This document shows, in pieces, positions 1 through 8,341 of a DNA stretch of 19,682 nt (position 1 is its first letter; every line of letters begins with the position of its first letter). The translations under genes and the position numbers were made by a program. The DNA comes from Gymnopilus junonius (taxonomy: Eukaryota > Basidiomycota > Agaricomycetes > Agaricales > Galerinaceae), in NCBI GenBank assembly GCA_015501075.1, contig JADNYJ010000584.1:1-19682 (forward strand), read 5' to 3'. Below the pieces are notes generated by a model, which was not told the DNA's origin, made no database searches, and saw only the letters and a list, made by a program, of their open reading frames with translations.

Positions 1-7
1 ATCGACA

Positions 8-20
8 ATGGTCCCTGTTC
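8..20. repeat. Left target-site duplication of the LINE
   Basis: ATGGTCCCTGTTC at 8-20 is identical to 6813-6825. The match extends one more A to the left (7 and 6812), but that base cannot be told apart from the poly(A) tail. Bases 1-20 read on the minus strand continue the oxidoreductase frame (..R-T-G-T-I-V-D), so this copy is the interrupted coding sequence. Confidence 0.93.
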
Positions 21-205
21 AGAAACTCTCTTGATCCGCTACCACCACCACCGCCGCTCTTCCCACGGGTCAAACAGTGGAGAACAGAGGTCGGACGGTA
101 CAGTACGGTATTGAAGTAGAGTAGAAAGGCAAACCCTCGACTAGTCCTCCGCTTCTCTTCTAAGTAACTACTTGCGCACTGCAACTTACACACCCCGCGA
201 AAGAA
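21..205 (+). promoter_or_regulatory. LINE 5' UTR, presumed internal promoter
   Basis: 185 bases separate the left target-site copy from the ORF1 start and contain no ORF. Full-length LINEs must carry their promoter inside the element, so this is where one would lie. No TATA box or other recognised core element is visible. The function is inferred from position only. Confidence 0.45.
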
Positions 206-2215
206 ATGAGCCAAAGGCAGAACTCCCGAGTCACGAGGGGAAGTGCTGGACCTAGCACCACCGTCTCCGAATCGACGAAAAACGACATCCTAAAGGACTC
301 GCGATCGAGGATCAAGGACAAAGAGGCAGCTAAGAGGTTTTTAGTTGTGAAAGAGCTAGTGCCAGAAGGTGAACGAATCACTACTGCTTCACTGTCAACT
401 GCTCTACTCTGGGCCACCATAGATAAAAGACTACTGACGCACAACGATTGGATCGATACGATGAGGGCTGTTGCGATCAGCCTCGACAACCTACCGGCGG
501 AAGAAGCGATGGAAGTGGTGACCACACACACGCAGAACCTCTTCGACGACCTGGCAGACAACCTGAAGAGGGACATCGGTAAAACTTTGGAGGACGGCAA
601 ACAGGCAGTGGCCGACGAGTTGACAGCACACAAATCTCAATACTACACACCGGCAACGGAAGAACTAGAGGAGACGGTACGGCAGGAGGCCAATGCACTA
701 AGACAACCAACGTACGCCGACGTCCTGAGGACGAAAGTAAATGGAAACAACAAAGGCGACAACATCCGCGCGGAAGTGCTCTCGAGGGAAAGCAAAAGGA
801 ATCGGCAGATCCTCATGGACACGGTCCCAGGAGTAGCAAGCGCGGTCGCCAATTTAACCCCGATGGAAATTGTGGAGAAAGCCAACATCGCATGGGAGGC
901 CTTACCAGACACGGATTTCAGTCACAGCGACTCTAGGTGGGACGAGCCCGAGCCGACATCAGACCACAAACCCAGCGACTCAAGGTTCATCGTCGCCAGA
1001 GTTTTGAAGAATGGAGGAGTGATTTTGGAGATGTCGAACGAGGAAGGAGTAGAGTGGCTCAGCAGGGAGGATGCGAGGAGAGCTTTTGAAACACACTTCG
1101 GGCCCGCAACCATTAAGGATAGACAGTACTCGCTCATCATCGAATTCATCTCAACCAGCCTCAAGAACATTCTCAGCGACCGAGTCAGAAAGATAGAGGA
1201 GTACAACGAGATCCGAAAGAACAAGATAGAACAGATCAGATGGATGCGAGATCCATCGAAGAGCTGGAACCCAACCCAGACATTTGCACACGCCATCCTT
1301 ACAACAAGAGATAGAGAAGTAGCGAATACCATCATTAAAGACGGACTAATCATTGAAGGCAGCAGGTACAAGGCAAGGAAGCTCGAGGAGGAGCCCAGGC
1401 GCTGCTACAAGTGCCAGGTGATCAACGTGAACCACAAAGCCGCAGAATGCCCTGAGGACGAGGTGTGCGCAAATTGCTGCTCAAGACGACACCCCACGGG
1501 ACAGTGCGACAAGAGCCAAACTGAACATTCCTGTGCAAGCTGCAGAAGAGCACGACGTGAAGACGTACGACACGCCGCCTGGAGCAGGAAATGCCCCATC
1601 TATTTGGAGCAACGTGAGAAGCTACGAGACAAAATCCCCGAGAATCACTATATCTACTACCCGGACCGCGACGTTGAATGGACCTGGAAGATGAAAGACG
1701 AGGAGTTCGAAAACAACACGATGCAGGAGAGACAGAACGGAAACCGCGACACCCAGAGATACGAATTTAACCGACAACGCCGACGACAGGAGAAGGAGGA
1801 TCAACAACCCGGCGGGCGACAACGTAGACCAAGAGAAGACTCCTACTGGGCCCCACAAGAAGAATACACCACGACCAATACTACAACAGAACCCCGGTCC
1901 CGAGCCTCTCAGCAGGGCGCCAGCTCACAAGTCAGACAGACAGAAGACCCGAGGCGCAGGCCAGCCCCAACACCCAGCAGGACACCCTCTAGAACCCCCT
2001 CCAGAGCCCCCTCCAGGGGACGAGTTTTCGCCAGACGGCACAGCGTAAGCAGAGTGAGAAACACTAACAACAGGGACTCCCCACGAGAAGGCCCAGCCTT
2101 AGGAGGCACACAGCGCACTTTACCAACCGATTGGATAGCAACGCAACGTAGCCGCGAAGGCAACCACGAGACGCATCGACCGACAGCATCAGCAACCACC
2201 AACGGACTTAGATGA
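206..2215 (+). CDS. LINE ORF1, Gag-like nucleic-acid-binding protein
   Basis: 669 aa. In LINEs this protein coats the element RNA and forms the ribonucleoprotein with ORF2. Residues about 250-395 form a folded, charged domain before the zinc region. Knuckle 1 is C400-X2-C403-X6-H410-X4-C415 and knuckle 2 is C421-X2-C424-X4-H429-X4-C434. A third Cys/His cluster (C443, C446, H456, C463) has irregular spacing. After residue about 500 the protein is low-complexity and Arg/Gln/Thr-rich, including four tandem T/A-P-S-R units. The start at 206 follows an A-rich GAAAGAA context and is the first long-frame ATG. The stop overlaps the ORF2 start in an ATGA. No internal stop was seen. The family assignment rests on the knuckles and on ORF2 downstream; the N-terminal half is not recognised. 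Confidence 0.9.
   Translation: MSQRQNSRVTRGSAGPSTTVSESTKNDILKDSRSRIKDKEAAKRFLVVKELVPEGERITTASLSTALLWATIDKRLLTHNDWIDTMRAVAISLDNLPAEEAMEVVTTHTQNLFDDLADNLKRDIGKTLEDGKQAVADELTAHKSQYYTPATEELEETVRQEANALRQPTYADVLRTKVNGNNKGDNIRAEVLSRESKRNRQILMDTVPGVASAVANLTPMEIVEKANIAWEALPDTDFSHSDSRWDEPEPTSDHKPSDSRFIVARVLKNGGVILEMSNEEGVEWLSREDARRAFETHFGPATIKDRQYSLIIEFISTSLKNILSDRVRKIEEYNEIRKNKIEQIRWMRDPSKSWNPTQTFAHAILTTRDREVANTIIKDGLIIEGSRYKARKLEEEPRRCYKCQVINVNHKAAECPEDEVCANCCSRRHPTGQCDKSQTEHSCASCRRARREDVRHAAWSRKCPIYLEQREKLRDKIPENHYIYYPDRDVEWTWKMKDEEFENNTMQERQNGNRDTQRYEFNRQRRRQEKEDQQPGGRQRRPREDSYWAPQEEYTTTNTTTEPRSRASQQGASSQVRQTEDPRRRPAPTPSRTPSRTPSRAPSRGRVFARRHSVSRVRNTNNRDSPREGPALGGTQRTLPTDWIATQRSREGNHETHRPTASATTNGLR
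1970..2017 (+). repeat. Four 12-nt units encoding T/A-P-S-R in ORF1
   Basis: Four in-frame 12-base units encode TPSR, TPSR, TPSR, APSR (ORF1 residues 589-604), followed by GRVFARR. Synonymous codons differ between units, so the repeat is not a very recent slip. The basic SR-like stretch could bind RNA, which is inference. Confidence 0.8.
2212..2215 (+). promoter_or_regulatory. ATGA stop-start overlap joining ORF1 and ORF2
   Basis: The ORF2 start ATG (2212-2214) overlaps the ORF1 stop TGA (2213-2215). This arrangement suits coupled termination-reinitiation, which is known for some LINEs with overlapping stop/start codons. An in-frame ATG at ORF2 codon 10 is an alternative start closer to the endonuclease domain. 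Confidence 0.7.
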
Positions 2216-5200
2216 ACAACACGAGGACACGACCTTTTATGAAGATATGGCAGCAAAATTCGAGGAAATCCCTAAAAGCCCAGCTCGAGACCCTACACGA
2301 CATACCACCGGACACTGACCTCATTTGCATACAGGAACCGTACTTGTACGAAAGCGGGCTCACGGCGGCCACCGCAGGATGGCGGGTGGTATACCCCCAC
2401 AAACATCGTCTTACGAACGGACAGGGCAGATCGAGATCGGTAATGTTGATAAACCAAAAAATTTTTACTAACACTTGGGAGAAGATTTACATAGATTCGA
2501 CAGACATCACAGCAATTCGGATCACTCACGAGGACCGGGCCATTGAAGTATACAACGTCTACATTGACTGCACACACTCTGACGCACTCACGGTATTACG
2601 ACACCACCTCCTGGACAGAGAACGAAGGATAGAAGAACGAGGCGACGCGGACAACTTCATCGGAGACGTGTGGCTAGGAGACTTCAACCGACACCACCCG
2701 CTGTGGGAACCCGATGAAAACGAACGACTATTCACAAGACAGGAGACGGAGAAGACTGAGCCGCTACTACAACTAATCGCAGACTACAACATGGAACTAG
2801 CCCTGCCGAAAGGCGTAACGACTATAATAAACTCACATGGAAATCTGACACGACCTGACAATGTATTCATCTCACAGGAACTCAACACATACCTAGCCGA
2901 ATGTCAGGTATTCGAAGAACACAAGCCGGAAACGACGGACCACTTTCCAATCGTCACAACAATAGAGTTCCCCATCACCGACACGGTCGAGAGGCCTGCC
3001 AGAAACTGGAGAGAGACGGACTGGGACGACTTCGGAGAAGAGCTGACAGCCCAACTCGCTGCCATCCCTGAACCCAGAGAGTTACAAACAGCAGACGAAA
3101 TCGATGAGGCCCTGGAACTCATAGAAGCAGCAGTCCTCAAAACCGCAGACTTAGTGGTCCCCAGGAAGCGACCGACACCCTACTCGAGACGATGGTGGAC
3201 CAAAGAGCTAAAGAAGGCAAGGGACAAAGCCAGAAAAGCCGCGAGACGAGCCCGCGAGCAGAGAAGCTTCCCAGACCACCCAGCGCATGAAGAACACAGA
3301 CGAGCCAGGAATGACTACACCAATCTTCTCAAGAAAACAAAACAGCAGCACTGGGAAGACTGGATCGAGGACCTCAACAACACGACGATGTGGAACGCTC
3401 ACCGGTACATCAGAGCACCAGCAACCGACGGGGGAAAGACCCGAATCCCAGCCCTCAAAACGACGGACGCGCAGGGCAATGTGATTGAGACCAGGGACAA
3501 CCAAGAGAAGAGCTGCATCCTTCACAGGGCCTTCTTCTTCGAGCCGCCAGCCGACCTACAGATACCAGCGAACCCGAATTACCCACCGGCCGCCTTTCCC
3601 TTCAGGGAAATCACGAATGAGCACGCAGCACGAGTCGCAAAACGGCTAAGTCCCTATAAAGCCCCCGGTCTGAACGATATATCAAACTCAGTACTGACAC
3701 ATTGCACAGATCAACTAGTCCCATATCTGGGCCCCATCTACCGAGCCACCTTCAGAGCAAAACACTATCCAGGCAAATGGAAGAAGTACAGAACCGTTGT
3801 CCTCAGAAAACCCAGTAGAGCCGACTACAAGATCGCAAGCTCATACCGACCGATAGCCCTACTCGACACCTTCGCCAAGCACTGCTCAGCATGTGTAAAG
3901 GACCTCATGGAACACCCCACGGAACGCTTAGGTCTGCTGCCAAACAGGCAATTCGGAGGACGCCCAGGATGCACAACAACTGACTCACTACACATGTTAA
4001 TGAAATTCACCAAGGATGCTTGGCGACGAGGTCAAGAGGTAGCAGCCATCTTCATGGATGTCAAAGCGGCCTTCCCAACGACAGTCATCCCGAGACTCGT
4101 GCACGACATGCAGCGATATGGAATCCCAGAGGAATACACACAATGGATAGCCCGCAAGGCCGAGGGACGTGAAACCACGCTCACTTTCGATGACTTCCAA
4201 TCAGAGCCGTTTCCGGTAAACAATGGACTGGACCAAGGATGCAACTTATCACCATTTTTATACAGATTCTACAATGCAGACCAGATCAAAGCCTCAGTAG
4301 GCCGCAAACACGAGCTCGCCACCAACTATGCAGACGACGCCATTGTGGCGGCAGCCGGCAAAGACAGCGAAGAGGCCACCAAGAGGATAGTGACCCTCTT
4401 CCACAGAAGGGGCGGCCCGCTAACATGGGCTAAGACACATTTTTGCACATACGAGTATCACAAATTTGCTTATCTCAAGCTAACTAGGAAGAAAATACCA
4501 GATCCTGCAAACCCCAGAAAGCGGATACAACAACCGAGGTCCACCATTCAGCTCGACGGAAAAGACATCACCTCCACCGACAGCCACAAGTTCTTGGGCA
4601 TTACCCTCGACAGCGAGCTCCGCTTCAAAAAGCACATCCAACACGTGCTGGAAAAGGGCACCAAAATTGTCATCAGCATAAGAAGACTGTCCAAGATGGC
4701 CAAAGGTTTGCAGGGCGAATACGCGAGAAGGATGTATCTGGCCAGCACCATTCCCAGTATGCTATACGCAGCGGATGTATGGTGTCCACCACCTCCAAGG
4801 AAGGCAGACGGAAAACGCCCCAGGGGAATGAACGGAGCCATAGGAAAGATGGAATCCATCCAGAGGAAAGCGGCGATACAGGCCACGGGAGCGCTGAGAA
4901 CCACTCCAACTGATCTCCTCTTTGCACACGCTGACCTTCTCCCCATACAGGAACAAATAGTCAAGATCTGCGAGAATGCCGCTATGCGCATGGCGACACT
5001 CCCGAAAACGCACCCATTATATGAAGAAATCAAAAGATCGACACTGAGAATGCCAAAAGCACACCCTTCGCCGCTTCACATCATAATGAACATGAACAAA
5101 CTGATGAGACAGGGAATGGAACACATTGACACGCTTTACAAGGACCCAGACTGGGAACCCCCCATAAGAATTACCATCGCCGGTACAAGAAAAGAAGCAG

Positions 5201-6147
5201 CACAGCAAGATCAGGACGACAACAGCGACATTAGAGTATACACGGACGGATCGGGGCAAGGGGGAAAGATAGGAGCAGCAGCAGTTTTGATGGAGGAAGG
5301 GCAAAGGGAGAAAGTGGCACGACGACACCTAGGACCTTCGACCAGACACATTGTTTTCGACGGGGAGTGCGTTGGACAGATACTCGGATTGCAGCTATTA
5401 GAAGAAAGGGTACCGGAACTCGACACACCACACACAACTGCCAGCATCGCCGTCGACAACCAGGCGTCATTGAAACGACACCTCCAGCGAAAACCGCAGC
5501 CGGGAGCGCACCTTATTGAGGAGATACAGAGGATACACAACAGGATCACGAGAAACCATCCGAATGTCAGCATCAAGTACAGATGGGTACCGGGACACGA
5601 AGGCATCCAAGGTAGCGAGAGGGCGGATGAAGAGGCAAAGAGAGCAGCGGAAGGGACGCAGGAGAACAAGAAGGGAAACCGAGACGCACTCAGAAACGCT
5701 GTCCCAACCAGCAAAGCAGCGGTACGTCAGGAGTGCAGAAGTAGACAAAAAGAGAGATGGAAGAAGGCCTTCCAAGAGTCGCCCAGACATAAAAGGATGA
5801 TTGCAATCGACAACACCACCCCATCCTCTAAATACCGCCACCTCTGCCGAAAACTTAAGCTACCGAGACGAAACGCCAGTCTCCTCACACAACTACGCAC
5901 CGGACACATCCCGCTACAGACGTACCTACACCGGTTCAACCTAGCGGAGTCACCAACCTGTCAATACTGCGGAACAGAACCGGAAACAGTCATCCCACTA
6001 CCTCAAGACTTGTCAACATTTCCGCACGCAACGACAACAGCTCAGAAAAGATTTAGGAGCAGGGAAAGAGATAAGCCTCAAACTCCTGGCAGAGGAGAAA
6101 GCGATACGACCTCTATTCAAATTCATAAACAGTTCAAGACGTTTTAA
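2212..6147 (+). CDS. LINE ORF2: endonuclease, reverse transcriptase, RNase H
   Basis: 1311 aa as read. It nicks the target, copies the element RNA there and can degrade the RNA strand. Endonuclease (about 10-250): N16, QEP with E42, GDFN with D157/N159, H161-H162, and TTDHFPI with D243-H244, all in place. Reverse transcriptase (about 480-800): YRPIALLDTFAK, FMDVKAAF with D616, GLDQGCNLSPFLY, and YADD at 706-709. RNase H (about 1005-1145): D1012 in YTDGS, E1052, D1082, H1129 in GHEG, D1139. The C terminus starts the usual CX2C knuckle (CQYCG) but the rest lies one frame over: from 5990 the +1 frame gives SHYLKTC then QRQQLRKDLG and stays open to a TAG at 6236. The simplest reading is one extra base near 5992, so the listed last ~52 residues are probably out of frame. 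All catalytic domains lie upstream of this break. Confidence 0.95.
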   Translation: MNNTRTRPFMKIWQQNSRKSLKAQLETLHDIPPDTDLICIQEPYLYESGLTAATAGWRVVYPHKHRLTNGQGRSRSVMLINQKIFTNTWEKIYIDSTDITAIRITHEDRAIEVYNVYIDCTHSDALTVLRHHLLDRERRIEERGDADNFIGDVWLGDFNRHHPLWEPDENERLFTRQETEKTEPLLQLIADYNMELALPKGVTTIINSHGNLTRPDNVFISQELNTYLAECQVFEEHKPETTDHFPIVTTIEFPITDTVERPARNWRETDWDDFGEELTAQLAAIPEPRELQTADEIDEALELIEAAVLKTADLVVPRKRPTPYSRRWWTKELKKARDKARKAARRAREQRSFPDHPAHEEHRRARNDYTNLLKKTKQQHWEDWIEDLNNTTMWNAHRYIRAPATDGGKTRIPALKTTDAQGNVIETRDNQEKSCILHRAFFFEPPADLQIPANPNYPPAAFPFREITNEHAARVAKRLSPYKAPGLNDISNSVLTHCTDQLVPYLGPIYRATFRAKHYPGKWKKYRTVVLRKPSRADYKIASSYRPIALLDTFAKHCSACVKDLMEHPTERLGLLPNRQFGGRPGCTTTDSLHMLMKFTKDAWRRGQEVAAIFMDVKAAFPTTVIPRLVHDMQRYGIPEEYTQWIARKAEGRETTLTFDDFQSEPFPVNNGLDQGCNLSPFLYRFYNADQIKASVGRKHELATNYADDAIVAAAGKDSEEATKRIVTLFHRRGGPLTWAKTHFCTYEYHKFAYLKLTRKKIPDPANPRKRIQQPRSTIQLDGKDITSTDSHKFLGITLDSELRFKKHIQHVLEKGTKIVISIRRLSKMAKGLQGEYARRMYLASTIPSMLYAADVWCPPPPRKADGKRPRGMNGAIGKMESIQRKAAIQATGALRTTPTDLLFAHADLLPIQEQIVKICENAAMRMATLPKTHPLYEEIKRSTLRMPKAHPSPLHIIMNMNKLMRQGMEHIDTLYKDPDWEPPIRITIAGTRKEAAQQDQDDNSDIRVYTDGSGQGGKIGAAAVLMEEGQREKVARRHLGPSTRHIVFDGECVGQILGLQLLEERVPELDTPHTTASIAVDNQASLKRHLQRKPQPGAHLIEEIQRIHNRITRNHPNVSIKYRWVPGHEGIQGSERADEEAKRAAEGTQENKKGNRDALRNAVPTSKAAVRQECRSRQKERWKKAFQESPRHKRMIAIDNTTPSSKYRHLCRKLKLPRRNASLLTQLRTGHIPLQTYLHRFNLAESPTCQYCGTEPETVIPLPQDLSTFPHATTTAQKRFRSRERDKPQTPGRGESDTTSIQIHKQFKTF

Positions 6148-6255
6148 GGGATCACACGGGGACGTAGAACTGCCAGCAACACAAGACGAAGAAGGAGACG
6201 AAGACGAAAATCACGAAAGACAACAGTGGACTACATAGATAGTTTTCGTACACAA

Positions 6256-6560
6256 CTTCTCACTTCTTTTTGTAGTTTTTTTTTCTTCTTCTTTTTCTTC
6301 TTTTTCTTTTTCTTCCTTCCTTTCTTTCTCTTCTCTTTTTCGTTCCTTGTTTCCTTTCTCTCTCCCTCTTTTCTTTTCTCTCCCCTCCCCCTTCATGCTT
6401 TTTCCTCTTCTTTTTATCACCTTCCCCTTTTTTCCTTGCCTTCTCCTCCCCTCTTCTCTTGTTCTCCCTCTGGAAGTTCACACACATCTGTATATAGCAA
6501 ACAGCATCTTTCTCGTATTTCCTCTCCCTCTCTCTCTCTCTCTCTCTTTCTCCCTTTTCT
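6256..6560 (+). repeat. Pyrimidine-rich tract in the LINE 3' UTR
   Basis: About 300 bases are almost all T and C on the element's sense strand: T/TTC runs near 6260-6330, mixed CT to about 6475, then a (CT)n run near 6521-6548. Long ORFs through it (poly-Phe/Leu on plus, Lys/Arg/Glu on minus) are compositional artefacts. Confidence 0.85.
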
Positions 6561-6770
6561 TTAACGTATTTTAATTCACAGTAATCCCGTACACCTTACC
6601 TTATACTTACATGCAGTACTAACATGGCACGCACGACGTGCCTGCGCGTCTCTTCAAGTAGGCCCACCTCTTAACTGTCGAGTACAAAGTATATAGAACT
6701 GGACGGCAAAGTAGTACACCGTAGATAGAAGTCCGACATAAGGCAAGCGCCTCAAAGGACAGTAAATGGG

Positions 6771-6812
<42 letters not shown>
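6771..6812 (+). repeat. Poly(A) tail of the LINE
   Basis: An unbroken run of A from 6771, about 42 nt, meets the right target-site copy at 6813. It marks the 3' end of the inserted copy and fixes element orientation. On the minus strand it reads as T and extends the interrupted gene with Phe codons. Confidence 0.95.
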
Positions 6813-6816
<4 letters not shown>

Positions 6817-6825
6817 TCCCTGTTC
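6813..6825. repeat. Right target-site duplication of the LINE
   Basis: Perfect copy of 8-20. Joining 20 to 6826 gives the inferred empty site, which keeps the oxidoreductase frame. Confidence 0.93.
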
Positions 6826-8308
6826 TTCTGCTCTTCTCTGCAGCAAAGACTGTCAAGTGACTCTTGAGGACTTCGCTGGCGTTTGTCCCCAAGAGGTCTT
6901 GCTGTCCCGTCGATACGGCGTCCACGAAAGACTTTATGAGGCCCCTATCGCCTCCTCCATGTCCGCCACCTTCGCTCTTCGGGCGATGCACTTTGATAGT
7001 TCGTTTCCGGAAGTCACTGACTGTGAATGTGTTCATATCGCCGATGATTTCACCATGACTGAAATGCAGCCTGGTTTGTCGATCACAAATCGCTTCGGTA
7101 AAGGCGACCATGGTGAAGGACGCCGTGGAACCATTAGAGAATTCTATATTGACGACTTGATTATCGCAAACATCATTGGCACTTTCGTACACGCAAAGAC
7201 CGTAGGGACCTTTTTTCAAAGCATCGGTGACGTTCTCAATGTCAGGCAAGCCGTCCACGATGGTTTCAACAGGCCAGTCGGTATTTCCATGGGTCATTGG
7301 ATCCAAATAAACTGATAAAGAACCATGAACATCTGCCATATGAATGGGAAAGAAGAAATTCACTCTTCTTTGCGCTATAAGCACAATCTTTCTCGATCGG
7401 GCACTCCAGACAGCGAGTAGCACCTCCAGCTGCCTTGGGCTTGGCTGATTTACGAAAGTGCTTCAGTGAGCCGAAGGACGATACTTTGACAGGGATCGCG
7501 GGATAAAACCAATGACAAATCAAATCGATATCACTGTTGCGATTAGTGTCGATAGGTAGTTCCTTGAAGTAGGCACAAAACTCACTGGCAACATTTAGTC
7601 ATTAACGAGAAGGAACTACTTTGCTCCTTGGACCAATTTCCTCGAACATAGGAGTGAGCAAAATGGTAGTATCCAACAGGTTCGACTTGAACGATATTGA
7701 TCAGTTCGCCAAGGATGCCAGAGCGGACAATCTCAGTGATTTCTCTGCTATAGGGGGAATAGCGCATGACTGGCAGAATGAGATGACAGCACTGTAGGGA
7801 GTATTATTAGTAACGTACCATGGCCCATTCCAAAATCTTGCGCGAGTCATTAATAGCAGTCTCAATCTTGATGCAGTCTTGGACACTCGTGGCCATGGGT
7901 TTCTCGCAGAGGATGTGATACCCCTGTGCGGCAAACGCAACGGCGACCTGTGCGTGCAGATGATCTTGAACGGCAATCAGGACCGCATCTGCAAGCCTCT
8001 TTCCAATGGTATTGATGGTCTCTGCAGAAGCGACAAGGAGGTCTTCCCAAGTATGGAAGACGAGGGTGCTGTCGATCTTGTGGAGAACTGCAAAGTGGGT
8101 GCGAGTCTTGGGACGGGGCTCTGCAATGGCAACAACCTTGCAGCGCTCAGGACAGCTGAGAGCATACTTGGCATACGCCTGTAGACGTGTGAGGGAGATT
8201 GAAGAAGTTGAGCGGGGACATGTCTACCTTGCCGCGCTGACCGCAGCCGATTACAGCAAGAGTAAGAGGGAATTGCGAGGGGCCAGGGTCGTTTAAGGGG
8301 GAAGACAT
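6813..8308 (-). pseudogene. GFO/IDH/MocA-type oxidoreductase, cut by the LINE
   Basis: NAD(P)-dependent sugar/polyol dehydrogenase family; substrate unknown. Exons (minus): 8308-8228, 8178-7819, 7769-7586, 7533-7364, 7311 onward. Introns are 49, 49, 52 and 52 nt with GT..AG ends. The Rossmann loop is VIGCGQRGK; exon 2 has ADAVLIAVQDHLH and CEKPMA; exons 3-4 have RYSPYS and [11 protein letters not shown]; exon 4 has a Cys cluster [10 protein letters not shown]; exon 5 has YLDP and DIENV. About 431 residues precede the break, where the frame R-T-G-T-I runs into the LINE poly(A) and reads as poly-Phe to a stop at 6752. The true continuation is in bases 1-20. A second defect: in exon 2 (7832-7835) the expected K-I-F-G-M-G-H-V needs one more A/T; without it the frame is off into exon 3, unless a weak donor 4 nt downstream is used. 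Two lesions support a pseudogene in this copy, although the frame step could be an assembly error. Confidence 0.85.
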
Positions 8309-8341
8309 GAGATTCCCGATTTGGATAGGACCGACTTGGTT

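Larger units (their letters stand above)
21..6812 (+). mobile_element. Non-LTR (LINE) retrotransposon, near full length
   Basis: The element begins right after the left target-site copy (ends 20) and finishes in a 42-nt A run just before the right copy (starts 6813). Order: 5' UTR (21-205), ORF1 Gag-like (206-2215), ORF2 polyprotein (2212-6147, frame continuing to 6238), 3' UTR (6239-6770), poly(A). ORF2 has an APE-type endonuclease, a YADD reverse transcriptase and an RNase H domain. ORF1 zinc knuckles plus ORF2 with RNase H fits the I/Tad-type LINEs common in fungal genomes; the exact clade is inference. There are no terminal repeats, as expected for target-primed reverse transcription. A perfect target-site duplication and long pure A tail suggest a young insertion. 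It lies antisense inside the last exon of an oxidoreductase gene. The only damage seen is a one-base frame step near the ORF2 C terminus. Confidence 0.95.

Noticed and set aside
5211..5714. Minus-strand ORF of 167 codons
   Set aside because: Shadow of the ORF2 RNase H domain; composition is Ser/Leu/Cys-rich with no motif.
6211..6574. ORFs of Lys/Arg/Glu (minus) and Phe/Leu/Ser (plus)
   Set aside because: Pure products of the polypyrimidine tract, not proteins.
6857..7315. Plus-strand ORF of 152 codons
   Set aside because: It is the antisense shadow of oxidoreductase exon 5, whose minus-strand translation carries family motifs.
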